Assembly: GCF_000003605.2 (NCBI RefSeq)
Contig: NW_003126885.1
Location: forward strand, 265,612-286,112
DNA from: Saccoglossus kowalevskii
Lineage: Eukaryota > Hemichordata > Enteropneusta > Harrimaniidae
Direction of reading: 5' to 3'
DNA: 20,501 nucleotides
Part shown: positions 11,511 to 20,501 of the stretch, one piece after another
How positions within the stretch are numbered: position 1 is the stretch's first letter
Layout of the letters: each line of letters starts with the position of its first letter
Program-made: the position numbers and the translations under genes
Notes under the pieces: generated by a model
What the model saw: only the letters and a program-made list of their open reading frames with translations
Databases searched by the model: none
What the model was told of the DNA's origin: nothing

Positions 11511-12912
11511 AAAATATCACATTCAGAGACACGTGTTCTAATTATCGTACATGTAAAACTCTCGAAGATATCGACAATATAAATAGATTGATCCAGGTTA
11601 CCTGGAACTTCTACACGCGTGAAATAACACTCGAAATATGGTGATATCTCCGCAGGGGTCACGGTATGATTGGACCAGATGTGAATCTGTACGGAAAAAA
11701 CTTATATACTAGTTTTTCCATGGTAACTGTGATTACATTGCATAGGGATGAAAACATGTATACCAATATCTCATACTACGCGGCCGTTCTTTCATTTAAA
11801 GGCACACATACAGTAAAGAATGCATTTATCATCGCCAGTTTGCTTTCGGGTCGATATCTACACTGTGACCACAATACGGTTCAGATCCACCACGGAATAC
11901 ATATATAATTTGCCGATAAAATCAGAGATTAATGACGAAGCCCAAAATGAATCACATCCTCATCGCGTTGCCTAGTTACAGGAAAAAAATCATTTAACTT
12001 GGGGGCATTCGACGTGTTTATTTCTCTAACTTCAAGCAGCCTTCTGGATTTGTTTGTTTATACCAGGTTAAATAACCGACTCCAGTGATGACCTGGCGTT
12101 ATTAATGGTGCTTTAGTGACCGTAAAACAAGAGAAATCCATTTCGGCGATTTTAAGTAAACTACGCGATGTCCGAGTAATCTCGGACATTTGTATTAATC
12201 GGGAGTTTCTGTGACAAGATTCCTCTTTTATAACGCTTGAAAGTTTTGTTTTTGTCATCTGTGAGAACTGTTATCCTACATTACCAGCTGATAAAACAAG
12301 TCCGCGCCATGATTTACTGACACTATGTCTAATAAATCAGTTTTGGGTTTTCTTGCTGGACACCAAACACTGTGTCTAGTAAATAGTACCAATACTAGTA
12401 ACACCAGCCCCCTATTTTGTTCGCCTATACTGTTAAGACCTTTGCTTAATAAACGCCATGCTAATTCGTTTGTCCCTCATTTCCTGATAAAAACAGTTGT
12501 CTATTTTTCTTTCGTAAATATGACCAAGGCTAAAGCCAGTGGAATGGTATTGTTATTAGCGTCATTAGAAAGATTAATGGTTGACTGAACTAACGATATA
12601 AACAGATACCAATATGACCACCATCATTGCGGTCTTCGGTCGTCATGGCGACTTGTATACTAATATTTGACTAATTCAACTTTTCATCACTCTGGGGCAT
12701 TCCACAAATCTACAAACCGGAAAGTTTCAGGGCGAATTTTTGCGATGTTAACATTTATCTCGGTCACATGGCATTCCATGCGGGACACGGAGTCAATACT
12801 AAACCACGATCCAAGTCGCGGAACGAGGCTGGCTTTCTAAATTAAAACGCGTGCCCGTACGTCACCAAGACGCGAGGTGACGGAACGACATGCTCCCCAC
12901 TATGATTCTTAC

Positions 12913-13205
12913 CTTTCGCCCGGCTTCATTGTTATGGAGATTCATTTTCATTATACCATGCTCTGCTGACGCTTTTGGAGGGATTCTTTCATTTTCTTTC
13001 ATGTCAACAAACTCTTTGGTGAACCTGTACCCGTAATCGACGTTGTCACCACATCCACCCCAGAGCCAGTCTCGATTCAAGTCAGTGGGTCGCAATGCTC
13101 GGCTGCAGCCACAGTTAGCTAGCTCCCCTTCCCGACATGCGCGACTGATGGCGTTAACAACCCCTGCTGCCGATATAGCGTAGGTGAAAGCCTTTTCTCG
13201 GCTTG
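12913..13205 (-). CDS. Wnt5: Wnt5 coding exon 3: central Wnt domain
   Basis: Encodes residues 116 (last two bases) to 213. The acceptor is a long T tract followed by CACAG (13206), and the donor is AAG followed by GTAAGA at 12912. The translation starts [17 protein letters not shown] and continues through [17 protein letters not shown] and [11 protein letters not shown] to the segment before LHNNEAGRK, all recognisable Wnt landmarks in the helical N-terminal domain. It carries conserved cysteines 5 to 8. The residue made by the split codon is Ala (IASRE), where vertebrate Wnt5 proteins, as I recall them, have Gly (IGSRE); this looks like ordinary divergence. The exon is 293 bases (2 + 97 codons), preserving the frame, and ends after the conserved GRK, a junction often used in Wnt genes. 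No stops or frameshifts are present. Confidence 0.96.
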
Positions 13206-14305
13206 CTGTGAAAAAAAAGATGTTGGACAATGTGACCGATGATTTACAAATTGACGATAAATATAAACTCTACGATGTCTGTTGCATGTATCAGTTCAAG
13301 GGCGAGCAGTTAATATTGCTATAAATAGTCATCTTCCTTCTGTCCAATGAATTGACCCAACAACACAGTTTTACTGCCGACATCATTTATACATTTTACT
13401 ACCAGATATGCAAACTTTTTACCCCAAACACGTTAAATTAATTCTCGTTCCGAACATTCCAAATGTTGCAATTCATGTGAAGCGTCGACGGAAATGTGGC
13501 GCACTTCATTATGGGCAAACAAAACACACATGTTTGCATGTATCTGGGGGTAAAACATCAGGACAATGCACTATAACGTTGATTATATACGTGATCCGTA
13601 TCGACCAGACAGCTATGTAGCTATTATAATATACCCAGGCAGGTTCTTATCCACAAAACTATCAAACAAACGAAGCACAAACCCACAGGGAGTCTTCAGC
13701 GCAAATTGATTCTCCACCCAGCCTGTAAAAACGAGTCGGTTATTTTACAAAGTCAACGTACAGAAGGAGGTTGGCTTTTTAATTTGTCTGCTATTACAAG
13801 GAGCAGATCGGCGGATTAGGCAGTTTGTACAGTATTTTTTCATTTGCTGAAATCCGATCCACTGACGCGATGAACTTGTACTTGCACAGTAACCATGGAC
13901 GACCGTCCGTCAGATGGTCACAGTGTCTAATTTTCAAATCGCGGGGACGTGAATTCACGTATATTCGTATTACGATCAAAACGTGCCCACCCAAGATATT
14001 CCGTAAAATTATCGGATATTTTCACGGCAAGGCGTCTGCTGGTTCAATCCGTTAACTAAGTAGATCATATCGTTTTAAATATGTATAGGGATGATACACC
14101 ACATACTGCGTTGGTGGGATGTGTTTGCTACCAATGTACACTGTACAATAAAAAAAAACATTCTAACCCGCGATGGGTTTGTTAGAAAAACCTGAGAGCT
14201 CTCACGGTCTCAATCGACGCAATATAATATACAAATAGACGGGTGTAATGGGAATTACTGATCAAATGAAGGCTTGACAAGGAGGTGTGTTAACTACCGA
14301 CTTAC
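13206..14305 (-). other. Wnt5 intron 2 (1100 bp)
   Basis: Begins with donor GTAAGT and ends with a T tract and CACAG. It contains no open frame I recognise. Near its 5' end are an imperfect hairpin at 14161-14187 (TTCTAACCC against GGGTTTGTTAGAA) and short perfect palindromes at 14193-14204 and 13947-13960. None has a supported function. Confidence 0.9.
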
Positions 14306-14568
14306 CGATAGTCATAACATTACCAAATACCGACTGGCCGTCCACGGTACTGCAGTTCCATCGACGCTCACTGAACTGGTACTGGCACTCTTCGATTCCG
14401 GATTTGGCCCCGGTGCTTATCGGGTACATATGGTCTTGGTAGAGATGGCAGAGTTTCGTCTGTCCCTGCGATAGACCCTCTAGCTGGTTACACAACGACT
14501 GGATCGACGGACCGATTATTCCAACTTTGCTCCATGTCTGAAAGACGTGTGACTTCAACCCGAGCAGC
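14306..14568 (-). CDS. Wnt5: Wnt5 coding exon 2: N-terminal Wnt domain
   Basis: Encodes the last base of codon 28 through the first base of codon 116. It begins after a pyrimidine-rich acceptor ending CTACAAAG at 14569 and reads [12 protein letters not shown], then IIG, then the start of the Wnt domain. The domain contains the first four conserved cysteines (residues 54, 68, 89, 100), the segment [10 protein letters not shown], the ECQYQF motif and RRWNCSTVD. Asn99 lies in an N-C-S sequon, a likely N-glycosylation site. The exon ends in phase 1 at donor GTAAGT (14305-14300). The frame stays open upstream to an ATG at 14699, but that part is better explained as intron: the 14568 acceptor restores the Trp-Trp codon, and the signal peptide lies in exon 1. 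A second good-looking acceptor (TCTTTCAG, exon start 14537) is phase 0 and cannot join the phase-2 donor of exon 1 in frame. Confidence 0.93.
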
Positions 14569-14807
14569 CTTTGTAGGAGCGAGAATAAAGGGAACGCACA
14601 ACATGAGGTTATTAAAACGATCTCACGGAGACACCGAGTTAAGAAAGGGATTTGGACAATGTGAGTGCTGTCCCGATGCTTCTCACAGTGATAAGACATG
14701 ATCGAGCTGATAGCGGAGGAGATTAAATTATGATTAATGTTGTCACACAGGGGAATTTATTGAGAAAAGTCGAACTTCATTAGCCAAATACTGAATGGCG
14801 TACTTAC
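14569..14807 (-). other. Wnt5 intron 1 (239 bp)
   Basis: Bounded by donor GTAAGT and a pyrimidine-rich acceptor ending CTACAAAG. In the exon 2 frame it is open from an ATG at 14697-14699, and a stop (TAA) lies further upstream at 14757-14759. A start inside this intron is therefore possible on paper but less likely than the spliced signal-peptide model. Confidence 0.8.
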
Positions 14808-14890
14808 CACCACGATTGCCCCTGACTCAGACTCTGCACCGAGGTGAATATAAGAAAAAATAGCTCTATATATCTCGCCATTCTGTACAT
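14808..14890 (-). CDS. Wnt5: Wnt5 coding exon 1: signal peptide, ending in Ser-Trp-Trp
   Basis: First coding exon, residues 1-27 plus two bases of codon 28. The frame opens with ATG at 14890 (a second Met codon lies at 14881) and encodes a basic start (MYRMARY), then the hydrophobic core ELFFLIFTSV, then a polar stretch ending QGQSW, which is the layout of a secretory signal peptide. Cleavage is probably after one of the small residues at 20-26; this is inference. An in-frame TGA at 14960-14962 lies upstream with no other in-frame Met between, so 14890 is the first possible start. The exon ends at a perfect donor, GTAAGT (14807-14802), in phase 2. Joining to exon 2 restores TGG, giving the Ser-Trp-Trp seen just after the signal peptide in vertebrate WNT5A. 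That restored codon and the compatible phase are the main evidence that this short exon is real. Confidence 0.86.
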
Positions 14891-15396
14891 TTTCGTGGTC
14901 GCAACACTATCGTCTTTGTATCCGCTGTCAGTTTCTCGGGCGAACGCACGGGTCCGTCGTCACAAAACAAGAATCGCCAGCTTAAGCTCCCGGTGACACT
15001 TTCTGCAAGATAATCCAATATGCGAAATGTTAAAGTTATGCAGCACGCAACGTGGTGTGCGTAAACAGCTCGGTTAAATTGGCGACGGTCACTAATGGTA
15101 CTGTATATCCGCAGTTATTTTACAAATTGTTGTGAGATAGGTCGTCGAGTATTACAGTATATACACACGCACGCCGCCCACTGATTGATTATCCTGCGTA
15201 CAGCGGCTTAAGGACTACAGGGAGGGAGCGAAAATATATCGCATTGTATTGCAGAAGTGTTTAGAAGAAGTTGAGACGGACCTCCTGATTGGTCCGCTCT
15301 GTGGGCCATTAAAACCTGATCACAATTTCATGTGTTGCTAAGCTATGGTGAATTGTTTGGTAGCTAATCACTGCTAAAGGCTGATTTGTCCACTTT

Positions 15397-15444
15397 ACTG
15401 ACTGACTGACTCATTCACTCACTCACCCACTCACTCACCCATTC
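15397..15444. repeat. (ACTG)n/(ACTC)n tetranucleotide repeat
   Basis: Three to four ACTG units run into ACTC units with ATTC and ACCC variants, about 48 bases, some 500 bases upstream of the Wnt5 start codon. Confidence 0.85.
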
Positions 15445-15483
15445 GCCCTATGTCGAAAAGCTTTAGAACCTAAAAATACCACC

Positions 15484-15575
15484 GGCATTTCCCCCCCAGT
15501 GATGACGTTTCGGCGATCTGTATAGCCACCACGCTTCCTCCCCGGTACGCGGCGCCGCGCGTGAAACGCATATTT
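15484..15575. promoter_or_regulatory. CpG-rich patch upstream of Wnt5
   Basis: A short stretch distinctly richer in G, C and CpG than the AT-rich surroundings, with the 10-base palindrome GCGGCGCCGC at 15549-15558. It lies 0.6-0.7 kb upstream of the start codon, a plausible promoter or 5' UTR position, but no core promoter element identifies it. Confidence 0.2.
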
Positions 15576-16043
15576 CAAACGGACTCCGGTATACACAGGG
15601 TGATTTACGGTGATACAAAACAGCTATATCATAGAACACAGTACTGCAATGTAACAGAATGAATATGCGGCTGCTTGTATCAATACTACGTGTTATGGTA
15701 TAGTGCACACTTGAATGTTTCTCCCATAAAAGGTATCTTTGTTTCCAACCAAACTATAGAAAAAAAATACGGCTTTCATCGGAGTTGTCTGAGATTGCCC
15801 CGGGCAGTGGCAAAGTAAGCAATTAGCTTTGCACAGGATTTGGGTTATTTTACATCGTTCTACTTCAATACATTACTAATGCTTATGGAAAAATGTAAGT
15901 ACGCGCACTCCGTTTCATGTATATGTACTCTTTTTATGAACTAGAACGACGGACGCAGACTTGCGTGTCATGTGGAATTAGTTTACGGAGGCAGGGGAGG
16001 GGCAATGTATTGCTGATGTAGAGGTCGCCCCCACCCCGCCACA

Positions 16044-16044
<1 letters not shown>

Positions 16045-16075
<31 letters not shown>
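16045..16075 (+). repeat. 31-base A homopolymer
   Basis: An uninterrupted run of 31 A preceded by a C-rich stretch (CCCCCACCCCGCCACAC). It may be the tail of a retroposed element read on the plus strand, but I could not recognise a SINE or LINE body upstream, nor a target-site duplication. It may also be a simple homopolymer. Confidence 0.8.
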
Positions 16076-16076
<1 letters not shown>

Positions 16077-17429
16077 ACAACAAAGGGTACCGTGTAACAT
16101 TGAAACCGATGTTGAAGCTCCCCTTTCAAACTGTATATCTTTGTTTATAGATATAAAGTGTGAACACTTAAAAATTGAAAGTGTTTTTTCGCGCCGCCAG
16201 GGTTTATACGGCAAAGTAGCCAGCTCAACAAATCCGAAATTGTCAGTATGTGTATTTTTCGCATAACTATGGAAATTGGATTTCCGGAGTTGGAAGCCAA
16301 TTTAGTTTTTCACCTCATCCTTGAATGGCGCGTTACAAATAGTCCATATGACAAGAGGGACTGTGTCCACATATATGATTCTATATGACCAACAAGACGA
16401 TGGGCCAGATAGCTATCATTGCACCCGCGTACTAAACCCAAATCAGACATAGAAGGCTTAACACTGATGGCCTAATTAAATTTTGTAGAAAGAATAAGTA
16501 ACAAACCGCAATAAATTAAACGCTTCCAATAGTATCGCAGTAATGTGAAAATACCAACGGTATTTGACAGTTGAAATTCTGCTCTTTTCACCAACCTGGG
16601 CTCACTCACTGCTAACAAGTTGACCGATGGCTGTGGCGATGCCTCCGACAGGTACCGTACATGGTGACTTGATTTAAGTAAGCGGACACTATACTTGACA
16701 TCATTCGGCACCGATTGCTACATTCATACCACAACAAACCGTAGCACTAATTTGAACAATGACGAGATACCGACGCTTTCGAAATAAGACTCAATTTGCA
16801 TACTATTACGATGCTGTTGTTCGCCGATTATTCACAAAACCAATCACCATCGGATTGTTTCGACAAAAGGAAAAAAAAACCTGTAAAAACTAACTTAATT
16901 CAGAACAGTCTTTTAATCGGGGAGGCAGTTGGATTTGCCGACCCAGTGAATATTTACACTGGTGAAGGTGACAGGAGTCTTTTCTTGTTTTAATTCGCGG
17001 ACACAACAGGTTGCTGGATTACTAGTACTACAGAATACGCGCTGGTGAAAAAAATGTATTTCAGTAACCGGCCTTACACACAATTGTTTCCTACGCCTTC
17101 GCAGAATTTTATTGGCATGGGCAACATTTGAAATATATTGAAACATAATTCATAACAACACATTTGGAATTCAGTTAAACATCGGGTTTATTAGACATGC
17201 GCTTGCTTCACCATTTTGTTTAACAATCGACGTGCCCACAATGTTTGTCAGATTCACACGTTTTATTTAATATTTACCATCCCTCCCATTCAAGCTGTAA
17301 AAAAATTCTTAAGGGTGAGAAAGAGATATCGATTTGATAGTGAGGGGGTGTTCTCGTGATGAGGGGAGGGGGGTCATTCCGATAATATTTAATGCACCGT
17401 ATTTTGCGAGTGTAACAACCATCAACTCG

Positions 17430-18141
17430 TCCCACTCAGCTGACCAACAGCAGCCACTTACTCTTAAAATAGTGTACTATTGTAAACAAAGTTTTGTCTT
17501 AACTCATGATAAAGTGAAATTATGGGATGCGGAATGGGTTAATTCATCGTCCCCTGAGATAACTGTTGAATACTGTCAGCATATTGGCTTAGTAAGGTGG
17601 TGGGAATGGAGCCAAGATGAGATGAACAAAATGGGAGCAAAATCACCACATGTCAGAACTGTGTGTGGTATGTACAAGTGTCTCCATTAATTGTGGACCA
17701 AACCATTAAGACTGTATCAATTGCGAGTAATGTCCTTGATGGAAGCTGTCATCTTGATGTATCGCAACATGTGACGCGGAGACTGGCAGAAGAGTTCCTT
17801 TTAGGATCAGTTTTACGCGAGGAAATTCACAATGTGAAGCAACGCACCAAGCAATGTATACGTTGCCTCACCAGTGCATCGTGAGTGCCTCAACGAATTA
17901 CACTCGTGTTTAATTGAGTCACCCTTACAGAGTAACGAAATATATAACCTGTACACCTTGTGGGGCAGCGTGTAGAACGAATCCAACGGGTCTTGGAAGT
18001 TTACTTTCAATAGATCTCATCAAAGCGGCTGCTCTGCTAAGTACGACTAACCGGGGTTGCACTCGGGTTTATATGAGTCACAATCACACAGTAGCAAAAT
18101 ATGGTGATTTCATTCAGGTTGCGTTTGAGCCACAGTCATGA
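17430..18141 (+). pseudogene. Possible decayed coding region or unrecognised exons
   Basis: Successive plus-strand open segments in different frames have a more protein-like composition than most of the flank. One runs about 17450-17690, with the segment VRWWEWSQDEMNK. One runs about 17675-17884, with LAEEFLLGSVLREEI. One runs 17914-18141. The first passes a possible donor at GTATGT (17669) and the second one at GTGAGT (17881), so they could be exons of an unknown gene, or a broken element. In the last frame a peptide pattern TRV..SH...V.KY occurs twice, 53 codons apart (near 17901 and 18060), with a stop codon inside the first copy. I recognise no family and assign no function. Confidence 0.2.
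17898..18103 (+). repeat. Diverged direct repeat, two 47-base copies
   Basis: Copies at 17898-17944 and 18057-18103 match at 36 of 47 positions with no gaps. They are offset by 159 bases, which is divisible by three, so both copies read in the same frame. Confidence 0.6.
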
Positions 18142-18813
18142 CGACAAAATGTGTTGCCGTGCACACTGCAAGTGAAAGCATACCGGAGACCCTTGGGCAG
18201 TGTTTTTTTTTTGTTTTTTTTTTGCCCACTAGTGTGGATTTCTCTAATTTCAGTATATTTGAAGCACACTTCTTGCCCGATGTGTAATTCATGTCCACAT
18301 ACATGCATTATAAATTGTCATTTGACAAAGAGATGGCCATACAGCCCTGTCATGTAGTCCCAAACATGAATATGACTTCTGTGGCAAAATGCACTATGTG
18401 TCAGCACTAGCACTTGCAATTTGCACATACAAAAAAAAAAAAGTCAGGAGAGACAACAGTGATACCCAATGTCCGGAACTGTCGACTGGCACAAAAATAT
18501 TAAAAAACATCATGAAACATCATGTGTGCCACGTGATGTCGATGTTTCACACTGGCTTAAATCATCGCTCTGTTCCTAGTGAATGTTGGGGATGTGAGGT
18601 ATGATATTATGCACCACACGTTATACCATAACGATAGAGGGCGCTCGACCAGTAAAGCAAGCAATGACTTCCAGTATGTTCCCGGTAATGGCATTTATTC
18701 CCTTATTTGTTGAATGCTGTGTACTGATCGAAACTTTCTTGAATTATTACCCACACTCCGTACAGGAATGTCCCGAAAAAAAACCTACGTGTACCACGAT
18801 ATGTGTGTTGAAG

Positions 18814-18854
18814 CTCAGACAACGGATAACTAATAACTTTATTAGTTGTCTGAG
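18814..18854. repeat. Strong hairpin with two stacked stems
   Basis: Outer arms CTCAGAC (18814-18820) and GTCTGAG (18848-18854) and inner arms AACTAATA (18828-18835) and TATTAGTT (18840-18847) pair perfectly, with a four-base loop (ACTT) and a seven-base bulge on one side. That is 15 base pairs in 41 bases. No role is evident. Confidence 0.6.
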
Positions 18855-20501
18855 GTAACCGTTGAAGAAAGCGAGCCCGAGGCCAGATTCAACAAATGCA
18901 ATATGATTCAATGGCTTATTTTTTGTTTATCGTATTCGCTGACAAGATACGCGTATCCAGACTGTGAAAAAGAGGGTAATGCTTCGGGCGGTGCAATCAT
19001 AACTATAAGTTTACGGAATAAACGGACGTTTCGTATGGTCATCGGGTATGGTCGCCTGGCGCAGAAGACTGAAGTGACAACGGCCCTCGTGATCTTGTAT
19101 TTAGAATAAAACGGCTGTGTCTCTTTTGGTGCACCCGTTCTATCTTCAAATGGTGGGAATAAACAACGTTGATGCTGTTTCTTTTTTACAGAAAAATATT
19201 GACTAAAACTAATAATAATGTTCTTGATGGAATATAATTTATATATCCACAAATTTCTTGTTTGTATGTCGTAAAATACGGGCATGCGCAGTTTCATTTC
19301 AAGGGATTTGAAATCAAGCGAGTTTTACCAATACCAATGTAATGATTTTACTGTTTATAAAAGTATACTTCGGCTAGAATGATAACCGCAACATACAGAG
19401 AATGTTCATTCATAACACAACTCGAGAATTGAATACACCCCCTTCTGTTCATCCAACGTAATCATGAATTACATTGTAACAATGTTTTATTGAGGGGAAA
19501 ACCGTGGCGTTTCTACAGATGCGAACTTTGTTCTACTCGTGCTAGAATAGATTGTATGATTTACTGTTGAGTACTATGATCTAGTTTATTATCCAACACA
19601 TCAATACACATCAGAGCAATGCATGCGTGTTCAAAATCTGAAAACCATAATAAACATCTTACTAGAGGAGGTTATCTGATGACTTAATGGGAATAAGTGA
19701 GTGGCTTAAGACTGGATAGGTAGAATGACACCACTTGTCGGAATAATTCGTGTATCTATGCAAATTACTGACTATCACTGACGAAAATCCAGCGTCCGAA
19801 ACTATTTTTACTCAGGTCAATGATTACCAAACATCTCCCTCTATCTATCCGGGTTCTAGCAGCTTTCGTGTAATCTATTTACTGTACATAATTCAGTATG
19901 CCGTGCTGGCGCCGCAGCCTTCTTGACCCGAGTCGTGTTATAACCCTGTTGTTTTCATCGTGTGCATTTAGCGTCCCAGTGTTCGAGCACAACTTCCTAA
20001 AATTACAAATATTATCAAATAATTTCACATTTGGCGAGCATGTCAAATATATCAATAAATATTGCAGAAATCTTAGTAACTTGACTCTCTCGCAGAAGGT
20101 CTCGATAATCGGACATATAATGTAGTATTCGAACATTTAGAACATTATACAGTATGGTAATTAGTCACACAAAATCGCGTGTAAGTTACTTCGTCAAGCT
20201 CAAACATACATCCTTGTAATCATGGAAATAAATGGCGATACATTCTTAATAAACAAGTTCAGTTCAGAAAATAAGATCCGATAATCAGATCCCGTCAATT
20301 TTTATAACAGTTGTTCATTATTACGCGAAAACGACGCATGTCGAATTACAGGCCACCGTCCTTTAACGGGCTATAACGTGAACACGAGCAATGACAAATG
20401 TAACGTCCATATCCTACTCGTAACACAATGACTGCAATGTTGTATTATATTACGTGAAATATTTAAAGGGGGGAGTTGACCTGCGCATGCGTCAGATGGC
20501 C

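Larger units (their letters stand above)
4694..12912 (-). other. Wnt5 intron 3 (8219 bp)
   Basis: Large intron between the GRK-ending exon and the lipidation-loop exon. I looked through both strands. The open frames in it (up to about 130 codons, for example 8244-8630) have no recognisable domain, no splice context and compositions expected of non-coding DNA. Contents worth listing separately: the nested inverted repeat at 5880-5992, a CRE octamer at 6572-6579, the (CAGA)n microsatellite at 7820-7899, an NRF1-like motif near 8031-8042, and an AT-rich hairpin at 11455-11510. Nothing else could be supported. Confidence 0.9.
4235..14890 (-). other. Wnt5: Wnt5 gene, coding extent from start codon to stop codon
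   Basis: Complete coding locus of a secreted Wnt glycoprotein on the minus strand, join(14890..14808, 14568..14306, 13205..12913, 4693..4235). The exons total 1098 bases, giving 365 residues plus TGA. Junction phases are consistent: the TGG codon for Trp28 is split 2+1, the GCA codon for Ala116 is split 1+2, and the third junction falls between codons after Lys213. All donors are GTAAGT or GTAAGA and all acceptors end in AG after pyrimidine-rich tracts. Wnt5 ligands are known to act through Frizzled and Ror/Ryk receptors, mostly in beta-catenin-independent signalling that controls cell polarity, migration and axon guidance. The subfamily call rests on recalled Wnt5-type segments such as [43 protein letters not shown] and LHNNEAGRK. 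The length is close to vertebrate WNT5A (about 380). UTR limits and the transcription start are not determined. Confidence 0.93.
14891..20501. other. 5' UTR, promoter region and upstream flank of Wnt5
   Basis: About 5.6 kb upstream of the Wnt5 start codon with no recognised gene. The first few hundred bases should hold the 5' UTR and core promoter, but I saw no convincing TATA box or initiator, and an extra non-coding 5' exon cannot be excluded. Contents with some support are listed separately: tetranucleotide repeats, a CpG-rich patch, a long A run, a coding-like stretch and a strong hairpin. The interval 19300-20501 holds nothing I can name. Confidence 0.6.

Noticed and set aside
12862-13230. 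The full minus-strand frame around exon 3
   Set aside because: Only 12913-13205 lies between canonical splice sites. The extra residues at both ends are translated intron.
13947-13960. A perfect 14-base palindrome, ACGTGAATTCACGT
   Set aside because: About one palindrome of this length is expected by chance in 20.5 kb.
13980-14055. A B-box-like GGTTCAATCC suggesting a tRNA gene
   Set aside because: The bases around it do not form a T stem and no acceptor stem or A box fits.
14262-14699. A single 145-codon minus-strand frame as the Wnt5 first exon with start at 14699
   Set aside because: It runs past the GTAAGT donor at 14305 into intron, and its first 43 codons lie in intron 1 under the signal-peptide exon model, which fits better in phase and in protein similarity.
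18846-19297. Overlapping frames open on both strands, 87 codons plus and 129 codons minus
   Set aside because: Neither translation resembles a family, and neither has a supporting splice or start context. Being open on both strands points to chance.
7931-20501. The 12-mer CGTCAGATGGCC at both 7931-7942 and 20490-20501
   Set aside because: Several shared 12-mers are expected by chance in a window this size, and the similarity does not extend.
1-20501. CRISPR array, bacterial operon, phage or toxin system
   Set aside because: The window has introns, microsatellites and an animal signalling gene. No regularly spaced repeats or dense same-strand gene packing are present.

Overview
The window is animal nuclear DNA: AT-rich, low gene density, interrupted by simple repeats, with one gene split into exons bounded by canonical GT..AG introns. 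I recognise one protein-coding gene, and all of its coding exons appear to lie inside the window. It is a Wnt-family ligand, best matched to the Wnt5 subfamily, on the minus strand. Four coding exons (14890-14808, 14568-14306, 13205-12913, 4693-4235) join in matching phases to a predicted 365-residue secreted protein. It has an N-terminal signal peptide, 24 cysteines after the signal peptide, the CHGxSGSC lipidation motif and a C-terminal Cys-Lys ending. The lineage cannot be fixed from one conserved gene. A bilaterian invertebrate with moderately large introns (lophotrochozoan or invertebrate deuterostome) fits, but this is inference.

Layout, left to right. Bases 1-3060 are 3' flank without a recognisable gene, holding a MITE-like inverted repeat (1284-1526), a perfect DR4 nuclear-receptor-type motif (2356-2371) and two CRE octamers. 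Bases 3062-3420 are a GC-richer degenerate minisatellite that keeps several plus-strand frames open by composition. Bases 3420-4234 are the 3' flank or 3' UTR of the Wnt gene, with a tandem pair of CACGTG boxes and one candidate poly(A) signal. Bases 4235-4693 are the last exon. Bases 4694-12912 are a single 8.2-kb intron holding a (CAGA)n microsatellite, a nested inverted repeat and an AT-rich hairpin, with no convincing nested gene. The exons of the N-terminal half lie at 12913-14890, with introns of 1100 and 239 bp. Bases 14891-20501 are 5' UTR, promoter and upstream flank, with a small CpG-rich patch (about 15484-15575), a 31-base A run (16045-16075), tetranucleotide repeats, and an unexplained stretch at about 17430-18140 that looks like weak or decayed coding sequence with an in-frame repeated peptide.

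The most useful result is the complete Wnt5 gene model. It includes a short signal-peptide exon of 83 coding bases, easily missed because it is too short to stand out as an open frame and because exon 2 reads open into the intron upstream. I found no convincing evidence of a novel biological system. The remaining observations are possible regulatory clusters, repeat structures and one possible gene remnant.
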